A DNA stretch of 64,000 nt from Bacillus_BA fengqiuensis (GCA_030813035.1 JAUSTV010000001.1); one strand, 5' to 3'. Numbered from the stretch's first letter, positions 17,106-25,905 are shown. Notes: a model not told the origin generated them from the sequence alone. Numbers and translations: made by a program.

Positions 17106-18209
17106 ATGTTTCTTGCTGTACGCGAACTAAAACACGCGAAGTTCCGCTACTTGTTAATTGGATTTATTATGATTCTTGTTGCATGGTTAACATTTATTGT
17201 GTCAGGGTTGGCAAATGGACTTGCAGCAGATAATGCATCTGCAATGAAAAATATGAAAGGGGATTACGTGGTCCTTCAAGACAATGCCGAGCAAAAGCTG
17301 GCTCGTTCTTCCATCCCGACTGATCAGTTAGATGAAATTCGGCAGCAGGAAGGCGTGAAAGAGGCAGCCCCTTTATCCCAAACCATGGTGACGTTGTCTC
17401 AAACGGGCAAGGATAAAAAAATCGATGTGACAATCTTTGGCATCGAACCAAAAAGCATGATTATGCCTGACATTGCAGAAGGCAGAACAATAGAAAACCT
17501 TGGTGAAAATGAAGTGGTCGTTGATGCATCTTTGAAAGAAAACGGAGTGGCAATCGGCGATATGCTAGAAAATGAAGATACAGCTGTAAGCGTGACAGTT
17601 GTTGGATTTGCGGAAAGTCAAATGTTTAGTCATATGCCGGTGCTGTACACAGATACAGGAAGCTGGAACCATATGATGGAATCAACCGGAAGACAGCAAA
17701 AACCTTCCTACAGCGCCATCATTGTAAAAGGAAATGAAGATGTACAAACATCATTAGAAAAAAAGATTTCCCATATAGAAGTGGTGACAAAAGATCAAGC
17801 AATAAAAAGTATCCCAGGGTATAAAGAAGAGCAAGGTTCACTGACCATGATGATTTCATTCTTAATCGTGATTGCCGCATTTGTACAAGCTGTATTCTTC
17901 TACGTCATTACCCTGCAAAAAACAAATCAATTCGGTGTCTTAAAAGCAATTGGGGCCAAAACATCTTATTTAGCGAAAAACTTGATCGGCCAAGTACTGA
18001 TTTTAGCCATTACAGCCATTGGAATGAGTATCGCTCTTACATTCGGCGTAAGTGCCTTGTTCCCGGAAGGAATGCCATTTGAGTTAGGTACGGATACATT
18101 GGTGAAGTACTCTGCATTATTGATTGGTGTCGCAGTAATTGGGGCGCTGTTATCTTTACAACGTATTGCCAAAATAGATGCCATTGAAGCAATTGGGAGG
18201 GTCGAATAA
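17106..18209 (+). CDS. hrtB: haem efflux ABC transporter permease HrtB
   Basis: MacB/FtsX-type permease of 367 residues that with HrtA removes excess haem from the membrane. One N-terminal transmembrane helix (about 15-37) is followed by an extracytoplasmic domain of about 200 residues and three C-terminal helices. The helical part carries FFYVITLQKTNQFGVLKAIG and ends IDAIEAIGRVE, both strongly HrtB-like. Ribosome site TGGAGATGAC precedes the ATG. The gene overlaps hrtA by one base (TAATG). The order B-A is the reverse of the staphylococcal hrtA-hrtB arrangement, where the transporter and hssRS genes are divergent. Confidence 0.9.
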   Translation: MFLAVRELKHAKFRYLLIGFIMILVAWLTFIVSGLANGLAADNASAMKNMKGDYVVLQDNAEQKLARSSIPTDQLDEIRQQEGVKEAAPLSQTMVTLSQTGKDKKIDVTIFGIEPKSMIMPDIAEGRTIENLGENEVVVDASLKENGVAIGDMLENEDTAVSVTVVGFAESQMFSHMPVLYTDTGSWNHMMESTGRQQKPSYSAIIVKGNEDVQTSLEKKISHIEVVTKDQAIKSIPGYKEEQGSLTMMISFLIVIAAFVQAVFFYVITLQKTNQFGVLKAIGAKTSYLAKNLIGQVLILAITAIGMSIALTFGVSALFPEGMPFELGTDTLVKYSALLIGVAVIGALLSLQRIAKIDAIEAIGRVE

Positions 18210-18901
18210 TGAGTGATAAATTAGTGCTTGAAAAGATTCATAAAGTGTACGGAGAAGGGGAAACGGCCGTTACAGCATTGCATCATGTATCTTTACGCGT
18301 GAAAGAGGGAGAGTTCGTAGCGGTCGTTGGTCCATCCGGCTCGGGAAAAAGTACGTTTTTGTCCATTGCCGGCGCCTTGCTTTCGCCTTCAAGCGGAAAC
18401 ATTTTAATTGATAACGAAGACATCACCAATCTTTCACCGAAAGAATTGAATGACGTACGTGTTCATAAGGTTGGATTTGTCTTCCAAACATCTAACCTCG
18501 TGCCGTATTTGAGTGTAGTAGACCAATTGCTGCTTGTAACTAGGTTAGCAGGGAAATCAGGCAAACAAGCAGAAGCGAAAGCGAAGGAGTTATTAGAGCG
18601 TCTAGGTTTAGGACATCGTATGGATCATTATCCGGAAAAGCTGTCTGGCGGGGAGCGGCAGCGTGTCGCGATTGCGCGTGCCTTCATGAACGATCCGGAA
18701 ATCATTTTGGCGGATGAACCAACAGCAAGTCTGGATTCCAAGCGCGGCAGAGATGTTGCCGAAATGCTGGCGCATGAAGTAAAAACAAGGGGAAAAGCGG
18801 CAGTTATGGTGACCCATGACGAGCGTGTTCTAGATTTATGTGACCGTATCGTCATGATTAAAGACGGTACATTATATGAGCAAGCACCGCAGAAGGGATG
18901 A
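18209..18901 (+). CDS. hrtA: haem efflux ABC transporter ATPase HrtA
   Basis: LolD/MacB-type ATP-binding subunit of 230 residues. Walker A GPSGSGKS at 41-48, signature LSGGERQRVAIARA, Walker B IILADEPTASLD, and switch His in MVTHDERV. It energises HrtB. The start overlaps the hrtB stop, so translation is coupled. The DUF454 gene downstream appears to have its own promoter. Confidence 0.9.
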   Translation: MSDKLVLEKIHKVYGEGETAVTALHHVSLRVKEGEFVAVVGPSGSGKSTFLSIAGALLSPSSGNILIDNEDITNLSPKELNDVRVHKVGFVFQTSNLVPYLSVVDQLLLVTRLAGKSGKQAEAKAKELLERLGLGHRMDHYPEKLSGGERQRVAIARAFMNDPEIILADEPTASLDSKRGRDVAEMLAHEVKTRGKAAVMVTHDERVLDLCDRIVMIKDGTLYEQAPQKG

Positions 18902-18905
18902 AAGG

Positions 18906-18934
18906 TTGACATGGGCCTATAATCCCTGTATATT
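18906..18934 (+). promoter_or_regulatory. sigma-A promoter for the DUF454 gene
   Basis: TTGACA at 18906-18911, 17 bp spacer, TATATT at 18929-18934. It lies just after the hrtA stop codon and about 65 bp before the next start codon. Confidence 0.7.
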
Positions 18935-18998
18935 TATGGCGTTGTGCCATTATCTTCAAATGTAGGCATGGCAATTCCCTTTTTGATGGTGTGATGAA

Positions 18999-19406
18999 AT
19001 GAAACAATTGATAAAAACCTTGTTGATCATCATTGGTTCGGTTTCGTTAGTTTTGGGTGTTTTAGGTATTTTTTTACCTTTATTGCCGACAACACCGTTT
19101 CTTTTACTTGCGGCAGCATGTTATATAAGGAGCTCAGAAAAACTATACCAATGGTTAATTACTCATAAAATTCTTGGTCCGTATATCCAGAGTTTTCGTT
19201 CAGGGAAAGGCATTCCCATGAAGGCAAAAATCATGGCGATTGCAATGGTATGGCTTTCGTTTGGCTTTTCAGCCATTTTTGTTGTCGAAAGTTTTTTGCT
19301 CAAATCCCTTTTTATTTTCGGAGCTGTTTTTTGGACCGTTTTGATGTTATCGGTTAAAACATTGCAAAAACCGGCCGAACATGAAAAAACAAATCAGCCG
19401 GGGTGA
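18999..19406 (+). CDS. DUF454 (YbaN-like) small membrane protein
   Basis: Inner-membrane protein of 135 residues. An N-terminal helix is followed by the family signature LGIFLPLLPTTPFLLLAA and then SEKLYQWLITHKILGPYIQ; a C-terminal pair of helices spans about 75-120. The function of DUF454 is unknown. In several bacteria such genes lie near haem oxygenase or haem uptake genes, so its place after hssRS-hrtBA may be meaningful; that is inference. The stop codon sits in the loop of a GC-rich hairpin (19395-19417). Confidence 0.85.
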   Translation: MKQLIKTLLIIIGSVSLVLGVLGIFLPLLPTTPFLLLAAACYIRSSEKLYQWLITHKILGPYIQSFRSGKGIPMKAKIMAIAMVWLSFGFSAIFVVESFLLKSLFIFGAVFWTVLMLSVKTLQKPAEHEKTNQPG

Positions 19407-19417
19407 AAACCCGGCTG
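19395..19417. terminator. hairpin spanning the DUF454 stop codon
   Basis: CAGCCGGG / CCCGGCTG stem with loop GTGAAAA that contains the TGA stop codon. No T tract follows on the plus strand. A second weaker hairpin AAGGTAT / ATACCTT followed by TTTG lies at 19477-19500. Confidence 0.55.
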
Positions 19418-19476
19418 AAAACATCGCAAAAGTGGCAGTCCCATAAGCCTCTACCAAAACGCAAAAACCGATTTTT

Positions 19477-19500
19477 AAGGTATGCTTTTTATACCTTTTG
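19477..19500 (+). terminator. weak Rho-independent terminator
   Basis: AAGGTAT-GCTTTTT-ATACCTT followed by TTG and a T-rich stretch, between the convergent DUF454 and acidic-tail genes. Confidence 0.5.
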
Positions 19501-19550
19501 AGTCATTCTCTTTTTTATCAGTTTCTTATATGAATGGTAAGCACTCTGAA

Positions 19551-19796
19551 TTAGTCATCATCATCATCTTCATAACCATCATCATCTTCATAATCGTAAT
19601 CTTCTTCATCTGCCAATTCGAAATCCGCCTCTGATCCATCCATATATTCTGCAACGAGTTTTACCTCTGAAGCTTTCCCGTTTTTTACACCATCTAAAAT
19701 GGTCCGTAATGCTTTTTCTGTTGAAGTATTGGGGGAGAGAGAAAAACCATTCGTAAATTCACATTTAATTTTCGCTTTTTTAATTTCATGCGCCAT
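19551..19796 (-). CDS. small protein with very acidic C-terminal tail
   Basis: 81 residues. The first 60 form a mixed-composition domain (begins MAHEIKKAKIKCEF); the last 20 are almost all Asp, Glu and Tyr (EDYDYEDDDGYEDDDDD). GGAGGAAC lies upstream of the ATG. The acidic tail suggests ionic binding to a basic partner or to metal ions. I do not recognise the family and propose no function. Confidence 0.7.
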   Translation of the reverse strand: MAHEIKKAKIKCEFTNGFSLSPNTSTEKALRTILDGVKNGKASEVKLVAEYMDGSEADFELADEEDYDYEDDDGYEDDDDD

Positions 19797-19901
19797 GATT
19801 TTGTTCCTCCATCATTTCTTATTTTAAAAACATTGACGTATAAGGATATGTCGATAAACTCTGATTTATGATCTATTCTGCTTTCATTTAGCAGTCACAC
19901 C

Positions 19902-20642
19902 TCAAAGTGTTTGCCCGTTATCAATTGTAAATACTTGTCCTGTGACAGACTCTTGCATCAATTGAAAAAGAATAGCCTCTGCAATATCATCAGGCGTTGA
20001 AATCCTTTTGAGCGGTAAATGTCCAGCAAGCTGATACATCTTTTCTTCATTGCCGGACCACCATCTTGTATGAACTGCTCCTGGAGAGATACTATTGACT
20101 CTAATGTCAGGTGCTAATGCAATCGCTAATGATTTTGTCATGGTGTGAATGGCTGATTTTGTTGCGGCATATGGGATGGATGAACCTATTCCGGTCATTC
20201 CAGCCACGCTGCCCATGTTCACAATAACCCCTGATTTTTGCTTTTTCATATAAGGAACGACAGCTTTTACGCAGTAAAACATGCCTTTTACATTTACGTT
20301 CCAAAGGGAATCCCACACTTCATCTGTAACAGCGTCTAAGTCCTCCATCGCTATTTGAGCCGTTATGCTTGCATTATTGACTAAACCATCTATCGTTCCA
20401 AATGAAGCAACAGTTTGAAGTACCATATCATGTACTTCTTGTTCGATCGCTACATTCGCTTTAAAAGCAAGTGCTGTGCCGCCGCGTTGCGTAATCTCAT
20501 CCACGACTTTTGCTGCTTCCTTTTCTGAACGACTATAATTCACAACAACTTTTGCTCCTGCATCTCCTAATTTCAAAGCCACAGCCTTTCCGATACCAGT
20601 ACCACCGCCTGTTATAATGACGACTTTATCTTGCAGGTTCAT
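19902..20642 (-). CDS. short-chain dehydrogenase/reductase
   Basis: Classical SDR of 246 residues, the usual length. Cofactor motif TGGGTGIG at 11-18, NNAS in the mid region, catalytic Tyr and Lys in YAATK near residue 157 with a Ser about 13 residues before, and the SPGAVHT loop. The Asn-Tyr-Ser-Arg stretch after beta-2 (VNYSRSEKEA) favours NADP(H). The substrate is unknown. It is divergent from a LysR gene, with a perfect palindrome in the shared intergenic region, so it is probably the target of that regulator. Confidence 0.9.
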   Translation of the reverse strand: MNLQDKVVIITGGGTGIGKAVALKLGDAGAKVVVNYSRSEKEAAKVVDEITQRGGTALAFKANVAIEQEVHDMVLQTVASFGTIDGLVNNASITAQIAMEDLDAVTDEVWDSLWNVNVKGMFYCVKAVVPYMKKQKSGVIVNMGSVAGMTGIGSSIPYAATKSAIHTMTKSLAIALAPDIRVNSISPGAVHTRWWSGNEEKMYQLAGHLPLKRISTPDDIAEAILFQLMQESVTGQVFTIDNGQTL

Positions 20643-20682
20643 ATTTGAAATCCCCTTTCCCCGTCTGAGTTGATATGCTTCA

Positions 20683-20712
20683 TTGTACCTTCTGTCAGAT
20701 GGGGAGTATAAT
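20683..20712 (+). promoter_or_regulatory. promoter of the LysR gene
   Basis: TTGTAC at 20683-20688, 18 bp spacer, TATAAT at 20707-20712. The operator palindrome lies just downstream, which would allow negative autoregulation. Confidence 0.55.
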
Positions 20713-20727
20713 ACTGAATAATGAGGT

Positions 20728-20750
20728 TGATATCATTTTAAATGATATCA
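20728..20750. promoter_or_regulatory. candidate LysR operator
   Basis: Perfect 23-base palindrome, TGATATCATTT-T-AAATGATATCA, in the 124 bp between the divergent SDR and LysR genes. Confidence 0.7.
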
Positions 20751-20766
20751 GTGGAGGGATGCCTGT

Positions 20767-21627
20767 TTGGAAAGTCATGATTTAAGGGTTTTTAAGCATG
20801 TTGCTGAGCTGCAATCGATATCTAGAGCTGCTGAAAAATTAGGATATGTACAACCTAATGTAAGCCAGCGAATCAAAAATTTAGAAGATGAGTTGGGCGT
20901 CAAATTATTTAATCGTAATAACAGGGGGGTAACATTGACTGATCAGGGAAAAGTTTTATTAGATTATGCAAATCAAGTTATGCTTTTAATGGAGGAAGCT
21001 AAATCGAAAATAAACCCTAAGAAGTGGAGAGAATCTTTAATAATTGGGGCGTCTCAAACAATTTCTGCTGTAAAGGTACCTCAATTATTGTCTTCTTTTT
21101 TGAAGTCAAATAAAAATATTGATGTAAAAATAAGAACGAGTGATAAGCTGAAGTTACAAGAAATGCTTTCGTATGGAGAGCTTGATGGGCTTTTTTTAAG
21201 CGGTACATATAATCATTCGCAGTTCGAAACCGTTTACAGTTACTTTGAAAACATCATACTCATTTCGCCTAAACATGATCAAATCGAAAGGCATCACGAT
21301 CAAACTTTACTTGTAAACAGTGATCCAAATTGTATATATAGAAGTAAGCTGTTAGATTTTTATGATAAAAGTGATGTTAATCAGCCAACTATCATGGAGT
21401 TTGATTCACTTGAATCTATTCTGCAAGCTGTTAATGAGGGGCTTGGTATTAGTATAATACCGGAAGATGTTGCATATAGCCGAAAAAAGGTAAAAACCAT
21501 TGATTATCAGAAACTACCCGAAAGAATCAAAATCGATTTTGTTATTAAACAAAGGAAACAGCAGCCGCAAAGTTTGAAAAAGTTCATTCATTTTTTACAA
21601 AAAGCAGAAGGTACATTTATACTATAA
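20767..21627 (+). CDS. LysR-family transcriptional regulator
   Basis: 286 residues from TTG 20767, with GGAGGG eight bases upstream. N-terminal winged helix-turn-helix with SISRAAEKLGYVQPNVSQRI, then the two-lobed periplasmic-binding-type effector domain (about 90-285). The N-terminal pattern resembles the CysL/YtlI type of Bacillus regulators, but that is not decisive. It is divergent from the SDR gene and probably controls it. The stop codon TAA is the start of repeat R copy 2. Confidence 0.9.
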   Translation: MESHDLRVFKHVAELQSISRAAEKLGYVQPNVSQRIKNLEDELGVKLFNRNNRGVTLTDQGKVLLDYANQVMLLMEEAKSKINPKKWRESLIIGASQTISAVKVPQLLSSFLKSNKNIDVKIRTSDKLKLQEMLSYGELDGLFLSGTYNHSQFETVYSYFENIILISPKHDQIERHHDQTLLVNSDPNCIYRSKLLDFYDKSDVNQPTIMEFDSLESILQAVNEGLGISIIPEDVAYSRKKVKTIDYQKLPERIKIDFVIKQRKQQPQSLKKFIHFLQKAEGTFIL

Positions 21628-21677
21628 AGGACACTTTCATCAGTGGGGGTTCTTACTGCTCGTTAATGCGGGATAAA
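21625..21677 (+). repeat. dispersed repeat family R, copy 2 (short form, diverged)
   Basis: TAAAGGACACTTTCATCAGT, then a GGGGG run, CTTACTGCTCGTTAATGCGG and GATAAA. It has more substitutions than copy 1. Its first three bases are the stop codon of the LysR gene. Confidence 0.8.
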
Positions 21678-21735
21678 GAATGAAACGCGTTTTATCGCAA
21701 GCGAAAAAAACGATATTGTTGGAGAGGGATTGATC

Positions 21736-22698
21736 GTGAGCAATATACGTGATATTGCCAGCTTGGCAAACGTCTCCGTCACGACCGTATCACGGGTTTT
21801 GAACAATCACCCGTACGTGTCGCAGGAAAAAAGGGAAGCCGTTTGGCAAGCGATTAAACAAATGAATTATCAAAAAAACATCAATGCTGTTCATTTATCA
21901 AGAGGAAAGACGAATGTAATCGGGGTGGTCATTCCGCATATTCATCATCCATATTTCAGCTTATTGCTTGAGGGAATCGCCCAAGAGGCACAGAGGAATG
22001 AATACAAATTGATGATGATCCAAACGAATTATGAAGTAGAGAAAGAGCTGGAAGCACTGGATATGCTGAAGCATAAACAAGTGGACGGGGTGGTGATCAC
22101 TTCGAGAGAAAGCCCATTGGACGCCATCATGGAATATGTTTCATACGGGCCGGTTGTTCTCTGCGAAGAGATAGAGGATAAGGAGATTTCTTCCGTCTGT
22201 ATTGATCATTATCATGCTTTTAAAGATGCGATGAATTTTTTGATTGAAAAAGGTCATCAGAATATTGGTTATTGCATTAACCGAACGGAAGGCAAAAGCA
22301 GTTTGAAACGAAGAGAAGCCTATACGGATGTGTTGCAGGTAATTGGCGAACCGCTGCGAGAAGAATGGATTTTTAAAGATTGTTTGTATCTTGAAGATGG
22401 CGAGCGGGTTGTCATGGAATGGTTAAAGCTTGAAAAGCGCCCGACCGCTCTGCTTGTGACAAACGATTCTGTCGCTGCAGGGATTATCATTCAATGCCAA
22501 AAACAAGGAATTGTCGTCCCTGATGATTTGGCCATCATCGGATTTGATAATGAGGCTATTGCCAGATCCTTAAACATTACGACGATGGAATTGCCGCTTC
22601 GGACGATGGGACAAAAAGCTTTTCAACAATGTTTGATGAAAGACTCCGCTTCCCGCGTTGTCATGCCGTATAAATTGATTGAGCGGGGGACGGTGTGA
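21736..22698 (+). CDS. LacI-family transcriptional regulator
   Basis: 320 residues from GTG 21736, seven bases after GGAGAGGG; a TTG at 21730 is too close to the ribosome site. The helix-turn-helix is IRDIASLANVSVTTVSRVLN, followed by the hinge and a sugar-binding type domain (PHIHHPYFSLLLEGIA, then ALLVTNDSVAAGI, and IIGFDNEAIARSLN). No carbohydrate operon adjoins it, so the target is unknown. Possible orphan regulator such as DegA or MsmR types. Confidence 0.9.
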   Translation: MSNIRDIASLANVSVTTVSRVLNNHPYVSQEKREAVWQAIKQMNYQKNINAVHLSRGKTNVIGVVIPHIHHPYFSLLLEGIAQEAQRNEYKLMMIQTNYEVEKELEALDMLKHKQVDGVVITSRESPLDAIMEYVSYGPVVLCEEIEDKEISSVCIDHYHAFKDAMNFLIEKGHQNIGYCINRTEGKSSLKRREAYTDVLQVIGEPLREEWIFKDCLYLEDGERVVMEWLKLEKRPTALLVTNDSVAAGIIIQCQKQGIVVPDDLAIIGFDNEAIARSLNITTMELPLRTMGQKAFQQCLMKDSASRVVMPYKLIERGTV

Positions 22699-22781
22699 AT
22701 GAAGGCATAATCGCTCTGATTCTACAATATCCTATACGGATAGTACGGTTTCTTTATTCATGTTACAATGATAAAGTTGGA

Positions 22782-22834
22782 TAAAGGAAACTTCCATCAG
22801 TGGGGGGCCTTACTGCCCGTTAATGCGGGATAAA
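22782..22834 (+). repeat. dispersed repeat family R, copy 3 (short form)
   Basis: TAAAGGAAACTTCCATCAGT, a GGGGGG run, CCTTACTGCCCGTTAATGCG and GGATAAA. It lies between genes (LacI regulator and YvbH-like) and supplies no stop codon. Confidence 0.85.
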
Positions 22835-22857
22835 CAAAAGAAAGCGGGGATGGTATT

Positions 22858-23472
22858 ATGTTTAAAAAAGTGGCTTCTGATGTTCTTGGATTAAGTGATG
22901 TGGGGAGTGTCATCCAGCCTCACGACTATGATAAGGTCGATGCAGATGATTATGTCATGCATGAAGATCAAGAGAAAATCTATTTCCTGATTAAATCCAA
23001 AACGGATGAATATTGTTTTACGAACAAAGCGCTCATTCATTTAGACGGAACAAGCGCCGTCAGTAAAAAGCGCACGCTTCGCCGTTATAATTATCATGAA
23101 CATGCGATTTCCAACGTTGTGCTGGAGACAGCCGGAACGGTCGATTTGGACGTAGAAATAAAATTCACGATGGGATCTGTCCCGTACTCCATTGATGTAC
23201 ATAAAAAACATATTGAAGAATTAAAAGATTTATATAAAGCGTTGCTGTCCATCGCCGAAATTTCACGTGAAAATGAGCTTTCTTTAGCATATGCAAGACA
23301 AAGCCTTGAATTGGCGTCCACTACATTAAACAGAGTGGAAAGTACTGAAAGCAATTTTGCCGAGCAATTCAATAAATTAAATGAATCGGCTTTCTCCTGG
23401 CTTATGGATACACGAAAGAAATATAGTGTAAAAGATTTCGGAGATGTATTTGAGCGATATATCAATAATTAG
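22858..23472 (+). CDS. YvbH-like PH-domain protein
   Basis: 204 residues. The N-terminal 125 residues form a bacterial pleckstrin-homology domain (YFLIKSKTDEYCFTNKALIH is a typical strand region); the C-terminal 70 residues are helical, matching the YvbH oligomerisation region. The protein is cytoplasmic by composition, with no signal or membrane segment. Function is unknown. The start codon follows AAAGCGGGGATGG. A terminator follows the gene. Confidence 0.85.
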   Translation: MFKKVASDVLGLSDVGSVIQPHDYDKVDADDYVMHEDQEKIYFLIKSKTDEYCFTNKALIHLDGTSAVSKKRTLRRYNYHEHAISNVVLETAGTVDLDVEIKFTMGSVPYSIDVHKKHIEELKDLYKALLSIAEISRENELSLAYARQSLELASTTLNRVESTESNFAEQFNKLNESAFSWLMDTRKKYSVKDFGDVFERYINN

Positions 23473-23496
23473 AAATTGAACGACAAACGAAAAAAA

Positions 23497-23533
23497 ACAG
23501 CCCTTGCTTCTCGTTGGAGCGAGGGCTTTCATT
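23497..23533 (+). terminator. terminator after the YvbH-like gene
   Basis: Imperfect stem AGCCCTTGCT / GGAGCGAGGGCT followed by TTTCATTT, preceded by an A tract. Confidence 0.65.
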
Positions 23534-23606
23534 TAGCCAAAAACATGAATGCCAAATATCCCTTCATTTTACAGATGGAGGTTTTTATGGAATAGGGGGA
23601 GAATTA

Positions 23607-24152
23607 ATGTTTGTATATACGATTGATGAAGAAGTGTCACTAAAATTAGTCGAGTTGAAAGATGCAGAAAGAGTATTTGAGCTAACAGATCATTCAAGAG
23701 AATACCTTCGTGAATGGCTTCCTTGGCTAGATATGACAACAAGTGTTGAAGATACAAAAAGTTTTATCGAATCTTGCCTAAAGAATTATGCGGAAAATAA
23801 GAGTATGACAACGTTTATTCTTTATAAAGGAGTAATTGTGGGAACGGCTAGTTATAACCAAATAGATTGGTCTAACAAAGTTGCTTACATTGGTTATTGG
23901 CTAGGAAAGGGTCATCAAGGTTTTGGGATTATGACGAAAGTGGCTAAAGCTTTGACCGATTACGCTTTTAATGAACTGAAACTTAATCGGGTTGATATTC
24001 GTGCTGCTAAGGGAAATACCAAAAGTAGGGCTATTCCAGAGAGACTAGGTTTTGTATGTGAGGGACAAATGAGACAAGCAGAATGGTTATATGACCATTA
24101 TGTTGACCACATCGTTTATGGAATGCTGGCAACAGAATGGAACTCAAAATAA
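23607..24152 (+). CDS. RimJ/RimL-type GNAT acetyltransferase
   Basis: 181 residues from ATG 23607, after AGGGGGAG; the open frame extends upstream to 23514 but overlaps a terminator. The hallmark N-terminal HSREYLREWLPWLD and the acetyl-CoA site region (GYWLGKGHQGFGIMTKVAKA) identify the ribosomal-protein acetyltransferase group, whose members modify protein N-termini or small molecules. B. subtilis YdaF/YkkB are of this type. It lies just outside the IS110 element. Confidence 0.88.
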   Translation: MFVYTIDEEVSLKLVELKDAERVFELTDHSREYLREWLPWLDMTTSVEDTKSFIESCLKNYAENKSMTTFILYKGVIVGTASYNQIDWSNKVAYIGYWLGKGHQGFGIMTKVAKALTDYAFNELKLNRVDIRAAKGNTKSRAIPERLGFVCEGQMRQAEWLYDHYVDHIVYGMLATEWNSK

Positions 24153-24368
24153 AAATGCTGATTCGTACCTCGACTCATATTTACTGTTCTTGGGGTGAAG
24201 CGATGTACGAACATACTGACTCATTCTCTTCCACAAACCCAGCTAATAGTTTGTCAATATTTTTCTATAAATGTTTTAAAAATCAGATGTTATACTAAAG
24301 ACAGGCATGCCAAATAACCCCCCAGTCTGTAGGTGGAAGGTTTTGGAGTGATTACTTAAACTTGTTTT
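24153..24368 (+). other. IS110 downstream flank
   Basis: No gene. An imperfect inverted repeat ATTCGTACCTCG / CGATGTACGAAC spans about 24162-24211, and a C-rich stretch CCCCCCAGTCTGTAGGTGGA at 24319-24338 lies near the transposase stop codon. The right end of the IS probably lies here, but I cannot fix its boundary. Confidence 0.3.
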
Positions 24369-25571
24369 TTACTCTAAATCAAGGAAAGTCTCTTTGCGTT
24401 TCAATAGGGTATAAATCCAATGAATAAGCTTATTTGTACAAGCGATAATGGCCACTTTAAAGGGTTTTCCTTCTTCTCGTTTTCTGTCGTAGAAAGCTTT
24501 CAATTTCTTATTGCGGGAGCCTCTGATTCCACAAAGAACAGCCATATATAAGGCATGCCGGAGCCTGCTTGAGCCTCGTTTGGTGATACGATTGATCGTA
24601 GCTGTAAACTTACCAGATGAGTGAACACTAGGGTCTACACCGGCGAAGGCAACCAGTTTCTTAGGGTGATTAAACCGATCAATTTCTCCGGTTTCAGAAA
24701 CAATCGTGGCGGCGATCTTTTCTCCTATACCAGGGATTGATTGGATAATCTTATATTCTTCCAGCTCTCCAGCCAGGGCATCAATTTCGCTCTCCAACTG
24801 AGCTAGGTGCTCCTGGTATTGGAGGACCATCTTGATATACATTTCAAGGCTGATGAGGTGACTGTGATACATGATGCTTTGAAATGGATTTCGTTTGGCT
24901 GCCTCCATTAGCTTTTTCGTTCTTTCCTTTGCCCACCGTTCGGAACGGCTCATACATAGTGTCGCAATTCTTTCAGCTACTTTCATTTCTCCAGCGTTTA
25001 ATACAGCTTCTGACGTAGGAAACTCCAATAAGGTATGCAAGGATACTTTAGAATATAGGTCACCAAACACCCCTTTGTATTCAGGAAATACCTGATCCAG
25101 GATGGAATGAAACTGCAATTTGGCTTGAACACATAAACCCGTCAGGGTTTCATGTTGCCTGGTCAGATGTCGGAGATTCAAAAGCTGGATACCTCTTTTC
25201 TTATACGGCTCCAGTTCTTCCTTGTAGTAAAGCTCCCCCAAATGATAAGCATCAATGGCGTCCGTTTTTACCTTGCGTAAACTGGCTTTTTTCGCTTGAT
25301 AAGAGATGATGGGATTAATGACGATAAACAGGTAATGGTGCTCCTCCAGAAACTGAATGATGGGAGTGTGGTAGTGTCCTGTTGACTCTAAAACGACCGC
25401 AGGTTGATGTCCTGTCTGGTTTTCCAACTCTTTCAGAAAGTGAAGAAACGTATCTAATCCCTCGCGTGTATGCTGAATGCCAAAGCTCTTTCCATAAGGT
25501 TTTCCTTTGTCTAAAAATGCCTGGGCTTGGCTTTCTCCTTTCGCCACATCCAGACCAATTACTGGGTTCAT
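24369..25571 (-). CDS. IS110-family DEDD transposase
   Basis: 400 residues from ATG 25571, chosen because AGGAGATAAC lies directly upstream; the frame continues to 25667 without a ribosome site. The RuvC-like DEDD catalytic residues are seen in VIGLDVAKG, VVLESTGHYH and KTDAIDAYHLGEL. The C-terminal Transposase_20 domain has SIPGIGEKIAATIVSE and the serine-containing FAGVDPSVHSSGKF. The enzyme is an RNA-guided recombinase in the family recently shown to use a bridge RNA. Apparently intact. Neighbouring group II intron and repeats mark this as an insertion-prone site. Confidence 0.93.
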   Translation of the reverse strand: MNPVIGLDVAKGESQAQAFLDKGKPYGKSFGIQHTREGLDTFLHFLKELENQTGHQPAVVLESTGHYHTPIIQFLEEHHYLFIVINPIISYQAKKASLRKVKTDAIDAYHLGELYYKEELEPYKKRGIQLLNLRHLTRQHETLTGLCVQAKLQFHSILDQVFPEYKGVFGDLYSKVSLHTLLEFPTSEAVLNAGEMKVAERIATLCMSRSERWAKERTKKLMEAAKRNPFQSIMYHSHLISLEMYIKMVLQYQEHLAQLESEIDALAGELEEYKIIQSIPGIGEKIAATIVSETGEIDRFNHPKKLVAFAGVDPSVHSSGKFTATINRITKRGSSRLRHALYMAVLCGIRGSRNKKLKAFYDRKREEGKPFKVAIIACTNKLIHWIYTLLKRKETFLDLE

Positions 25572-25574
25572 GCT

Positions 25575-25760
25575 TGTTATCTCCTCCTGATTAAATGATT
25601 GCCGGTAACCCCTAATTCCTGCTTGTAGTTTCATAGCTTCGCTTGTTATACGGGATCGCAGTCCCAACCAGCCTCAAACATGTTTCTACAAGTAGGGGGC
25701 GAACAGGTTTGTTGGCGGAATCGTTGTTCCACGGGCAAGTACGTTCTACCCCGGCTACCG
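25575..25760 (-). ncRNA. candidate bridge RNA region of the IS110 element
   Basis: Non-coding 5' region of the transposase unit, where IS110-group elements encode the bridge RNA that pairs with donor and target DNA. The sequence is more GC-rich than its surroundings and has several short self-complementary segments. Position and family support the call; loops and guide bases were not resolved. Confidence 0.5.
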
Positions 25761-25905
25761 ATAGGATAAATCCTAAATAAAAAATATCAACCAGAAAAAT
25801 CTGGCTGACCTTATAATACGAACTGGCAGGTTAGTGAAATAGTTAATACTACTTAGAATGGATTATATCGCGGAAATATGTATTTAATTTATGTCCATTA
25901 CAAAG

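Larger units (their letters stand above)
24260..25800 (-). mobile_element. IS110-family insertion sequence (boundaries approximate)
   Basis: Contains a full-length DEDD transposase gene and about 230 bp of non-coding sequence upstream of it. IS110 elements usually lack terminal inverted repeats and target duplications, so the limits given are estimates. Confidence 0.65.
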
